Source of the DNA: Agrococcus jejuensis
GTDB lineage: Bacteria; Actinomycetota; Actinomycetes; Actinomycetales; Microbacteriaceae
Length of the DNA stretch: 64,000 nt
Assembly (NCBI RefSeq): GCF_900099705.1
Contig: NZ_LT629695.1
Location: 2,790,001-2,854,000, forward strand
Direction: 5' to 3'
This document shows positions 57,325-64,000 of this stretch, piece by piece (the first letter of the stretch is position 1; each line of letters starts with the position of its first letter). The notes under the pieces were generated by a model, which worked only from the letters and a program-made list of their open reading frames with translations, was not told where the DNA came from and did no database searches. The translations under genes and the position numbers were made by a program.

Positions 57325-58722
57325 TCAGTACCCGAGTTCTGCCCGGCGCCGAAGCTTGCTCGGGTCGGGCTGCACGGCGAGGCCGGCGGCGACCTGAAGG
57401 TCATCGATCCGCTGGAGTTCCTCACGCAGCGGGTCATCTTCGCCGACGCGCTCCCAACGAACCTTCGTCCTTAGATCCGGAGTGATCGTGAGGTATCCAG
57501 TGTCGAATGCTCGATCCACGAAGGTCGACAGGCAAATGCCGTTCGATGGGTCAGCGCGGACCTGGTCGTCCTTGCTCCAGGGAATGATGTGCGAGGCGAC
57601 GAGAAACTCCTTCGTGCCGATTCCCGTCACCGCGCAACGCCAACCGAAGTTGCTCTTCACCATTCGCGCGAACACTGCCTGAGTGCTCCCGCGAACTTTC
57701 GTCGTTGCGAACCGGTCTGGGACCGAGAAGTCTCCTCCGTCTACCCGGGCCTGGATCTCGGCGACGAGTACCGGGTCGAACTCAGAGCGCTCGGCGAGTT
57801 GGTCATCGTCAACGGCCAACGATGCAACCTCGAAGGCATACGCGCCCTGACCGTCGAAGGTGATCGAATCGGAAAGCCGGCGGTGGACCCAGACGGCATC
57901 GTTCGAGACGTCGTCTGCTCGCTGGAAGACTCCGAGGAACTTGTAGTAGCGCCGGCCGCTGCGAGGCTTCACGTGCCCGAAGGCGATGACAATGTCTCGA
58001 TTGCGTTGTTGCATCACATCCGAGAAGCGTCCGTTCTCCCGGGGGCGCATCTCGATCTCATTGCCATCGGAGGTGAGGACGTTGTCCCAATCGCCGTTCG
58101 GGTAGATCTTCGGGAACCAGAGGTCGACGTTGGCGTCGATGGTGATGATTGCCCGCTGGTGACCGGCGTAGTCCCGCCCGAAGAGGCGCGCGACTTCGAC
58201 GTGCGTGGGAAAGGGAACGTTGTCGTCTACGTGGAGGACGCCGCGATCGAGCAGATCTCCGATCCATCGTTCGTCAGTCCTGGTCCTCAACTCATGCTCG
58301 GGGGTGAGCGTCGGTCGGCCACCGTCGATCGGCAGTCGATCAGCGAACATCTTGTAGCACTCCCAGCGATCGAGCGCCGCTTGCTGTTCGACGTCTTCCA
58401 GCGTGGCCGTCCGGATGCGAGGGGCGCGAAGGTATCCATCACCGATCGTTCCGTTCTTGCGAACGCACAACGCGGAGAGCGAAGGCTGCCCGTGTGCGAC
58501 GGCGATACCCGCGACGTCCTCGAGCACACGCCCGATCCAGCTGGGGAGCCGCTTTCGCGTGAACAGTCCGGTCTCACGCTGGATCTCGTCGGCGAGCTCG
58601 GCGTACGTGATCGTCCGGTTGTACTGCCTGGCGATGGCGGTCAGGCGAGTGTGCGCCGCAAGCGCCCAGGCATCGAACGCTTGAGCTTCCGGGACTTGCG
58701 TTCCATCGAGTCGTTCCGCCAC
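57325..58722 (-). CDS. HNH endonuclease, putative restriction enzyme
   Basis: A 465-residue protein. N-terminal helical part (LTAIARQYNRTITYAELADE), a central beta-rich region (VDLWFPKIYPNGDWDNVL, RDIVIAFGHVKPRSGRRYYK) and a C-terminal HNH_2 domain (NFGWRCAVTGIGTKEFLVAS, HIIPWSKDDQ, NGICLSTFVDRAFDTGYL). The His and Asn are present, and Val replaces the third His, as in some relatives. The layout suits a stand-alone (type IV-like) restriction enzyme; no methyltransferase is nearby. Codon use is less GC-biased than the rest. A perfect 21-bp palindrome lies 17 bases upstream of GTG 58722. Confidence 0.82.
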   Translation of the reverse strand: MAERLDGTQVPEAQAFDAWALAAHTRLTAIARQYNRTITYAELADEIQRETGLFTRKRLPSWIGRVLEDVAGIAVAHGQPSLSALCVRKNGTIGDGYLRAPRIRTATLEDVEQQAALDRWECYKMFADRLPIDGGRPTLTPEHELRTRTDERWIGDLLDRGVLHVDDNVPFPTHVEVARLFGRDYAGHQRAIITIDANVDLWFPKIYPNGDWDNVLTSDGNEIEMRPRENGRFSDVMQQRNRDIVIAFGHVKPRSGRRYYKFLGVFQRADDVSNDAVWVHRRLSDSITFDGQGAYAFEVASLAVDDDQLAERSEFDPVLVAEIQARVDGGDFSVPDRFATTKVRGSTQAVFARMVKSNFGWRCAVTGIGTKEFLVASHIIPWSKDDQVRADPSNGICLSTFVDRAFDTGYLTITPDLRTKVRWERVGEDDPLREELQRIDDLQVAAGLAVQPDPSKLRRRAELGY

Positions 58723-58739
58723 TGACTACGCTCCCTCGT

Positions 58740-58760
58740 CGAGCAACACCGTGTTGCTCG
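58740..58760. promoter_or_regulatory. Palindromic operator candidate at the HNH gene
   Basis: CGAGCAACAC-C-GTGTTGCTCG, perfect 10-bp arms around one base. The centre is too short for a hairpin loop, so a protein-binding dyad is more likely than a terminator. It lies between a TACCTT hexamer and the start codon. Confidence 0.55.
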
Positions 58761-58802
58761 GTCGAAGGTAGCGCGCAAAATCGTTGATTGCCTGGGCGCT
58801 CG

Positions 58803-59858
58803 TCAGGCGTGCACGAGGCGCGCAGCCTCGATGCGCTCGCGCGCGATGGTCTCGGCCGCCTCGAGCGGCGTGATGCCTCGCTCCCGCGCGGTGGCGAAGA
58901 CGCGCCGCGCCGTGTCGCCGATGCCGAGCAGCCGCTGCTCGACCTCGACAGCAGGTGCGCCCGCGTCGAGCAGGGTGAGGTGGATGACGCCGCCCGCATT
59001 GACGACGAAGTCGGGCGCGTAGACGATGCCGCGCTCGGCGAGCTCGAGCGCGCCGACGCGCTCGTCGAGCGGGTTGTTCGCCGGGCCGACGACGGCCCGC
59101 ACGGGCAGCGTGCGGATTGCGGATGCCGTGAGCACGCCGCCGAGGCCGGCGGGCACGAAGACGTCGGCGGGCGTCGTGAGCGCGTCCTCGGGCGCGATCC
59201 AGCGAGCGCCGAGCTCGTCGGCGAGCGCGCGCTTCGTCGGCACGACGTCGGTGACGATGAGGTCGGCGCCGGCGTCGGCGAGCATCCGCGCGAGGCGGCC
59301 GCCGACCTGGCCGAGGCCCGAGACGACGAACGAGCGGCCGGCGATCGTCGCGTCGCCGAACGCCTCCTCGAGCGTCGGCGCGACGGAGGCGAAGACGCCG
59401 AGCGCCGTGCCGACGGCCGGTTCGCCGACGCCGCCGGCCTCAGCGGGCAGGCCCACGACGTGGGCGGTGCGCTCGCGCACCACGAGCATGTCGTGCTCGG
59501 TCGTGCCAACGTCCTCGGCCGTGCGGTAGCGGCCGTCGAGCGTCTCGACGAGGTCGCCGAGGTCGAGGAGCGCCGCGCGGCGCAGGTCGTCGCTCAGCAC
59601 CGTGCCCATCGGCAGCGCGATCACCGACTTGCCGCCGCCCGCATCGAGGCCCGCCGCCGCGTTCTTCAGCGTCATGGCAGCCGACAGCCGCAGCGCATCC
59701 GCCTGCCCATCCGCCCATGTCGGGTAGGTCCACATGCGGCAGCCGCCGAGGGCGGGGCCGAGGACCGAGGAGTGGAGGGCGACCGTGATGGCCAGGCCCG
59801 ACCTCGATCCGGATGCGGTGACGACGTGCTCGTGGGCGAGCTCGGGGATGGCGCTCAT
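58803..59858 (-). CDS. Leu/Phe/Val-type amino-acid dehydrogenase
   Basis: A 351-residue Glu/Leu/Phe/Val dehydrogenase. N-terminal GPALGGCRMWTYPTWADGQA and the catalytic-Lys segment MTLKNAAAGLDAGGGKSVIA. The Rossmann domain is FVVSGLGQVGGRLARMLADA, followed by VVGPANNPLD and APDFVVNAGGVIHL. It would deaminate branched-chain or aromatic amino acids to keto acids with NAD. AGGAG is eight bases before ATG 59858. Confidence 0.93.
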   Translation of the reverse strand: MSAIPELAHEHVVTASGSRSGLAITVALHSSVLGPALGGCRMWTYPTWADGQADALRLSAAMTLKNAAAGLDAGGGKSVIALPMGTVLSDDLRRAALLDLGDLVETLDGRYRTAEDVGTTEHDMLVVRERTAHVVGLPAEAGGVGEPAVGTALGVFASVAPTLEEAFGDATIAGRSFVVSGLGQVGGRLARMLADAGADLIVTDVVPTKRALADELGARWIAPEDALTTPADVFVPAGLGGVLTASAIRTLPVRAVVGPANNPLDERVGALELAERGIVYAPDFVVNAGGVIHLTLLDAGAPAVEVEQRLLGIGDTARRVFATARERGITPLEAAETIARERIEAARLVHA

Positions 59859-60003
59859 GGCGTTCGCTCCTGGTGCTTCGGGTCGCCGCGGATCGCGCGG
59901 CGTGCACCCATCGTGGTCCCGCCATGCCAGGCGCGCAATCGAGGCGCGCCGGAGTGTGCAGGATGCGCCGCAACCCTGACCGCGCGACGCATCCTGCGCA
60001 TCC

Positions 60004-60075
60004 TCAGCGGGTCGTGACGGCTCCAGCGTCGTGCACGACCTCGCCGCCCACGATCGTCGCGCCCACGCGCACCTC
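60004..60075 (-). pseudogene. C-terminal remnant of an amidohydrolase
   Basis: 23 codons ending in a stop read EVRVGATIVGGEVVHDAGAV then TTR, the usual last strands of YtcJ/metal-dependent amidohydrolases (ATIVGGEVV). Nothing upstream in any minus-strand frame continues the family before the neighbouring gene's stop at 60120, so this looks like a decayed tail. The remainder of 59859-60119 holds only a 10-bp GCAGGATGCG inverted repeat (59958-59997). Confidence 0.4.
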
Positions 60076-60119
60076 CGAGCGGCTGCAGCGCGTCGCCCGC
60101 GCGCTCGAGGAGTGACGCG

Positions 60120-60695
60120 TCAGCGCGCGGCGGCGCGACGGGCGATGCCCTGGCGCACGGCGGAGATGCTGTAGCCGACGGTCGAGATCACGTGCAGCAC
60201 GAGGCCCACGACGAGCAGCACGTACGCCGGGATCGTCAGCCACGGCAGCACCGTGACGGCGGCGACGAGGAAGACGAGGCCGAAGAACAGCACGGCCGTG
60301 CGGATCTTGCCGATCCACGTGACCGGCAGGCGCCCCTCGGCCGCCGCCTTCACGCCGAGGATCGTCGCGAGCAGGTCGAAGGCGATGAGCACGGCGAGCA
60401 TCCACCACGGCAGCGCGCCGATGACGGCGAGCGTCACCGCGATGACGGCGGTGCCGAGGCGGTCGACGAACGGGTCGAGCTTCGCGCCGATCACCGACAC
60501 CTGATCCAGACGCCTGGCGAGCTGCCCGTCGATCCAGTCGGTCGACGCCCACACGCCAAGCAGCACGACCGGCAGCCAGTCGCCCTCGCCGCCCTGCAGC
60601 AGCACGACGACCACGGGCACGATGAGCAGGAACCGCATCACCGTCACGAGGTTCGGGATCGTGGCCCAGCCCGCATCGCGCTGCGTCGACTCCAT
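60120..60695 (-). CDS. CDP-alcohol phosphatidyltransferase (PgsA-like)
   Basis: A 191-residue integral membrane enzyme. The CAPT motif D-G-x2-A-R-x8-G-x3-D-x3-D is complete in STDWIDGQLARRLDQVSVIG then AKLDPFVDR. Several hydrophobic helices follow. It transfers a phosphatidyl group from CDP-diacylglycerol to an alcohol, probably glycerol 3-phosphate, though inositol phosphate is not excluded. CAGACT lies six bases before ATG 60695. Confidence 0.9.
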   Translation of the reverse strand: MESTQRDAGWATIPNLVTVMRFLLIVPVVVVLLQGGEGDWLPVVLLGVWASTDWIDGQLARRLDQVSVIGAKLDPFVDRLGTAVIAVTLAVIGALPWWMLAVLIAFDLLATILGVKAAAEGRLPVTWIGKIRTAVLFFGLVFLVAAVTVLPWLTIPAYVLLVVGLVLHVISTVGYSISAVRQGIARRAAAR

Positions 60696-60906
60696 GGCGC
60701 CAGTCTGGCAGCATGGGGCACCTGCCTGCGGCACGTGCCGCGGACCGTGTCGCCCGATCTCGGCGACAGGGGAATGCTCGCCGCCGACGCCGCGTTGCCC
60801 CACCCGTCGTCGCGCGCGCCCTCGTGCGTCGACCCCGGCACACCGAACCAGGCGACCGGCCCCACGCATTCGACGCTCGCGCGTCGCCCAGCCCCGCGGA
60901 GCATCC

Positions 60907-62394
60907 ATGGCATCCACCGACGCCCCCGTCACCGGCTCGCAGCCGACCCAGGCGCGGCTCGATCCGCGCGACAAGGTCACGATCACGGTGCTGCTGCTGT
61001 CGGCGTTCGTCGTGATCCTCAACGAGACGGCGATGAACGTCGCGCTCGACGCGATCATCGACGACCTCGGCATCACCGAGCGTCTCGCGCAGTGGCTCAC
61101 GACGGGCTTCCTGCTCACGATGGCCGTCGTCATCCCGATCACGGGATGGCTGCAGCAGCGGCTCACGACGCGGCAGACGTACGCGCTCGCGATGGGCCTG
61201 TTCGTGCTCGGCACGATGGTCGCCGCGTCGTCGTTCGGCTTCTGGATGCTGCTCGCCGGTCGCGTCGTGCAGGCGGCGGGCACGGCGATCGTGTTCCCGC
61301 TCATGATGAAGACCGTCATGGACCTCGTGCTGCCCGGCCTGCGCGGCCTCGTCATGGGCAACGTGTCGATGGTCATCGCGTGCGCGCCCGCGCTCGGCCC
61401 CACGCTGTCGGGCGTGATCCTGCAGCACCTGCACTGGCGGTTCGTGTTCATCGTCGTGCTGCCGATCGCCATCGGCTTCGCCGTCGTCGGCCTCTCGCGC
61501 CTCCGCGACGTCAACGAGGTGCGCGCTGCGCGTCTCGACTGGCCGTCGGTGCCGCTCGCCGCCCTCGGCTTCGGTGGCGCGGTCTACGCGCTCGCCCTCA
61601 TCGGCGACGGCGAGGCGCCCGCGTGGGAGCTGCCACTCGCGGCCGTCGTCGGCGTCGCGGCGCTCGTCGCCTTCGTGCTGCGGCAGCGCATGCTGCAGCG
61701 CACCGACGAGGCGCTGCTCGACCTGCGCACCTTCCGGTACCCGCTGTTCACGCGCGCCCTGCTCGTCATGGCGATCGCGATGATGGCGATGTTCGGCGCG
61801 ATCATCGCGCTGCCGCTCGTGCTGCAGCGCGCGCTGGGCTTCGACCCGCTGCTCGTGGGTCTCATGACCCTGCCGGGTGCGCTGCTCATGGGCCTGCTGG
61901 GACCGATCGTGGGCCGCATCTACGACCGCCGCGGCCCGCGCATCCTGCTCGTGCCCGGCTCGGTCGTCGTGCTCGCCGCGCTCGGGGGCTTCGCGCTCCT
62001 GCTGTCCGTCGACATGCCGCTGTGGATGGTGCCCGCGCTCCACATCACGATGAGCCTCGGGTTCGCAGCCACGTTCCCCGTGCTGTTCACGGTGTCGCTC
62101 GGCGCCGTGCCACGCCGGCTCTATGGCTACGGCTCCGCGATGGTGTCGACGCTGCAGCAGGTCGCGGGCGCCGCCGGTACCGCGCTGTTCGTCACGGTGC
62201 TGGCGAGCCAGTCCACCGCGCTGCAGGCGACGGGCATGCCGTTCGACGAGTCGTTCGTCGCTGGCGCGCGCATGGCCTTCCTGGGCGCTGCGGCGCTCTG
62301 GGTCGTGGGCATCGTGCTCGCCATGACCGTGCGTCGCCCCGACGACGTCGTGGCAGACCTCGACCATCCCGCCGAGGAGCCCGTGCGGGCGTAG
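60907..62394 (+). CDS. DHA2-family MFS multidrug exporter
   Basis: A 495-residue transporter with about 14 hydrophobic segments. N-terminal VILNETAMNVALDAIIDDLG is the DHA2 pattern, AQWLTTGFLLTMAVVIPITG helix 2-3, and a GRVVQAAGTAIVFPLMM helix 4. The helix 5 motif C analogue is CAPALGPTLSGVI. Proton-driven export of drugs or lipophilic compounds is likely. GCGGAG lies five bases before ATG. Confidence 0.92.
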   Translation: MASTDAPVTGSQPTQARLDPRDKVTITVLLLSAFVVILNETAMNVALDAIIDDLGITERLAQWLTTGFLLTMAVVIPITGWLQQRLTTRQTYALAMGLFVLGTMVAASSFGFWMLLAGRVVQAAGTAIVFPLMMKTVMDLVLPGLRGLVMGNVSMVIACAPALGPTLSGVILQHLHWRFVFIVVLPIAIGFAVVGLSRLRDVNEVRAARLDWPSVPLAALGFGGAVYALALIGDGEAPAWELPLAAVVGVAALVAFVLRQRMLQRTDEALLDLRTFRYPLFTRALLVMAIAMMAMFGAIIALPLVLQRALGFDPLLVGLMTLPGALLMGLLGPIVGRIYDRRGPRILLVPGSVVVLAALGGFALLLSVDMPLWMVPALHITMSLGFAATFPVLFTVSLGAVPRRLYGYGSAMVSTLQQVAGAAGTALFVTVLASQSTALQATGMPFDESFVAGARMAFLGAAALWVVGIVLAMTVRRPDDVVADLDHPAEEPVRA

Positions 62395-62423
62395 CGCCGG
62401 GGCATCCGTGGAGGCTGCGGGGC

Positions 62424-62429
62424 TAGGGT
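62424..62429 (+). promoter_or_regulatory. -10 box of gene 62437
   Basis: TAGGGT seven bases before GTG 62437. Confidence 0.5.
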
Positions 62430-62436
62430 CGGCGGC

Positions 62437-63162
62437 GTGGATGGCTTCTTCGACTTCCTCGGGAACTACTGGTGGCTCGTGTTCCCGTTCGGCGGGTTCA
62501 TCTGGGCAGGCATCGGCGGCATCGGTCACTACCTCGAGCGCGGGCGGCGCGAGCGCCACGAGCTGCGCATGGAGCGGCTGCGCCTGCGGCACGGCGTCGC
62601 CTCGGGGGCGCCCGTGCCCGCCGTCGGGGTCGCGAACGCGCCCGCGCAGACGTCCGACGGTGCGGCGCGCGAGCTCGAGCGCGTGGTGGCGCAGCACGAC
62701 GCCGTCTCGCGCCGCTGGCTCGACCACGAGCTCGACGCGGCGAAGGTCATCGACTTCCCGCTCATGACCGACATGCGCGAGCCGCTCACGCGCGACTTCC
62801 ACCGTGCGAAGCGCAAGGCGGATGCGCTGCGCCCCGACGAGGCCGACCAGCTCGACGCGGCGCAAATCGCCGAGTACCGGGATGCGGTCGAGCGGTTCGA
62901 GGACGCGTTCGAGGTCGCGCTCGCCGAGGCGCGCAGACGGGCGCAGCACGACTTCACCGACGTCGAGCGCAAGCGGCTGCAGACGGCGCGCATGCTCGTG
63001 GGCATCGCCGTCGACGACGCGGCGTCGTCGGCCGAGCGGCAGAGCGCCTACCGCCGCGCTCGCGCCGAGCTCGACGGCCTCATCGTGCTGCCCGACGCCA
63101 CCGCCGCCGACATCGAGCAGCGCATCGCGGGCGCGATCGAGCGCGGCACGACGACGGCCTGA
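62437..63162 (+). CDS. Membrane-anchored helical protein
   Basis: A 241-residue protein of no named family. One N-terminal membrane segment (LGNYWWLVFPFGGFIWAGIG), then a positively charged helix (RRERHELRMERLRLRHG) and a long soluble, charged helical domain (LERVVAQHDAVSRRWLDHEL, PLTRDFHRAKRKADALRPDE, FEDAFEVALAEARRRAQHDF). It probably faces the cytosol. GTG start is set by TAGGGT seven bases upstream. It converges on the LOG gene. Confidence 0.75.
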   Translation: MDGFFDFLGNYWWLVFPFGGFIWAGIGGIGHYLERGRRERHELRMERLRLRHGVASGAPVPAVGVANAPAQTSDGAARELERVVAQHDAVSRRWLDHELDAAKVIDFPLMTDMREPLTRDFHRAKRKADALRPDEADQLDAAQIAEYRDAVERFEDAFEVALAEARRRAQHDFTDVERKRLQTARMLVGIAVDDAASSAERQSAYRRARAELDGLIVLPDATAADIEQRIAGAIERGTTTA

Positions 63163-63165
63163 CCC

Positions 63166-64000
63166 TCACCGCTCCAGCCGCAGCAGCGTGTCGACCGCCT
63201 CGTCGACCGTGTCGACGAGCGCGATGCCCTGCGCGCCGGGGCGGCCGAGCATGACGGCCTCGAGCAGCTGCCACGCGGGGTAGCGCTCGGTCCAGTGGTC
63301 GCGGCCCACGAGCACGATGGGCGTCCACCCGGCCTCGTCGGCGTACGACACCTCGCACGCATCCTGGAAGATCTCCTGCACCGTGCCGCCCTCGCCGGGC
63401 AGCACGACGAGTCCCGCCGTCGCGACGCGCAGCAGCAGGTCCTCGCGCACGGAGTTCTGGAAGTACTTCGCCGCCACGGTCTGGAAGACGTTGGGCGGCT
63501 CGTGGCCGTAGTGCCACGTCGGCACGCCGAGGGTGTCGGATGCGGGCGCGAGCAGCGCGCGGGCGTCGAGCCCCGTGCGCAGCCAATCGGCCATGGCGCC
63601 GGCGTACGACGGCACCCGCGCGACGATCGCGAGGGCCTCGGCGAGCACGGCATCCGAGACGCCCGCCGATCGCGCGCCGAGGTTCGCGGCCTCCATCGCG
63701 CCGGGTCCGCCGCCCGTCGCGACCGTGCGGCCGGCGAGCGTGAGCGCGCGCCCCATCCGTGCAGCATCGGCGTACGCCGGCTCGTCGCGCTGCACGCGAT
63801 GCCCGCCCATCACCCCGACGATGCGGCGGCGGCGCACCCACGCCGCGAGCGCGTCGTCGATCGCGTGGTCGTGCATGGCGGCTGCGAGCGCGTGGGCGAC
63901 GTCGCGCGAGCGCTGCCGCGACCACGCGTACACGCGCGCGTCGAGGCTGCGCTCGTAGTCCTCGGGCGCGACGTCGAGCAGCTCGTCGGGGGAGTAGAGC
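63166..64000 (-). CDS. LOG-family Rossmann-fold protein (5' end outside window)
   Basis: At least 277 residues; the frame runs off the window end, so the start is missing. LOG-type motifs: IVGVMGGHRVQRDE, VATGGGPGAMEAANLGARSA and VLPGEGGTVQEIFQDA (the PGGxGTxxE motif with Glu inserted-like spacing). LOG proteins release cytokinin-type bases from nucleotide monophosphates, or act as nucleotide 5'-monophosphate hydrolases. This long form with an N-terminal extension is common in actinobacteria. Confidence 0.85.
   Translation of the reverse strand, partial: LYSPDELLDVAPEDYERSLDARVYAWSRQRSRDVAHALAAAMHDHAIDDALAAWVRRRRIVGVMGGHRVQRDEPAYADAARMGRALTLAGRTVATGGGPGAMEAANLGARSAGVSDAVLAEALAIVARVPSYAGAMADWLRTGLDARALLAPASDTLGVPTWHYGHEPPNVFQTVAAKYFQNSVREDLLLRVATAGLVVLPGEGGTVQEIFQDACEVSYADEAGWTPIVLVGRDHWTERYPAWQLLEAVMLGRPGAQGIALVDTVDEAVDTLLRLER

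Noticed and set aside
57325..58722. HNH gene as an inactivated nuclease because the third His is Val
   Set aside because: Related HNH_2 domains also vary at that position (for example TFDAAFD), so loss of activity cannot be claimed.

Overview
The window is very GC-rich chromosomal DNA, almost fully coding, from an actinobacterium. Most likely this is a member of the Microbacteriaceae: the leuC-leuD-murA-plsC-gpsA-ddl gene order, a MurT/GatD pair, a FrnE-type DsbA, a ClgR/PopR-like Clp regulator, strong GAC/GTC/CTC codon bias and the frequent GGATGC/GCATCC hexamer all point that way. The assignment is inference; no rRNA is present. One tRNA gene (Glu, CTC) is found. No insertion sequence, CRISPR array or prophage was seen, and no gene-free stretch exceeds 300 bases.

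Layout. 1-4.8 kb: EthD protein, an MFS exporter with its divergent TetR repressor, then gatD-murT (lipid II amidation) and a small membrane protein on the minus strand. 4.8-11.3 kb: a Pls/PosA-type single-module NRPS and an M1 metallopeptidase in one operon, a phosphopantetheinyl transferase on the other strand, with long hairpin repeats on both sides of the operon. 11.4-15.1 kb: TauE exporter with IclR, a TetR/reductase pair flanked by related 21-bp-type repeats, and a metallo-beta-lactamase-fold protein. 15.1-19.7 kb: lipid kinase, tRNA-Glu, zinc-ribbon protein, MetE-like protein and two membrane proteins. 19.8-26.8 kb: a seven-gene overlapping run, leuC-leuD-murA-plsC-gpsA-ddl-CPBP-like, joining leucine, cell-wall and phospholipid synthesis. 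26.8-32.1 kb: small metabolic genes (glyoxalase fold, acylphosphatase, PPOX, RidA, P-loop kinase, FrnE, YchF). 32.1-36.5 kb: a LacI regulator divergent from two esterases and a transporter. 36.5-45.1 kb: SMI1/KNR4 protein with two tiny upstream ORFs, a UvrA paralogue, YigZ, azoreductase, HbpS-like protein, ArfB, an alanine-dehydrogenase-like enzyme and small hypotheticals. 45.1-47.8 kb: an ECF sigma/anti-sigma pair divergent from a membrane-anchored CHRD protein; the two promoters share sequence. 47.9-52 kb: small hypotheticals, an HxlR/NAD(P)-reductase divergent pair and an unusual SRPBCC/glycosyltransferase-like fusion. 52-56 kb: SNF2 ATPase, two ClpP-like genes, one lacking the catalytic serine, and a ClgR/PopR-like regulator. 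56-58.8 kb: a lower-GC patch with an orphan gene and an HNH nuclease. 58.8-64 kb: Leu/Phe-type dehydrogenase, an amidohydrolase remnant, PgsA-like enzyme, DHA2 exporter, a membrane-anchored protein and a truncated LOG protein.

Two organising themes recur. First, many genes have a TAnnnT-like hexamer only 6-8 bases before the start codon and no Shine-Dalgarno sequence, which suggests leaderless transcripts; genes inside operons instead overlap by ATGA/GTGA or carry a clear GGAGG. Second, structured repeats sit in intergenic gaps and bracket at least two small gene modules. The most interesting loci are the NRPS/peptidase/PPTase module, the ClpP pair with a serine-less subunit, the ECF/CHRD locus and the SRPBCC/glycosyltransferase-like fusion.
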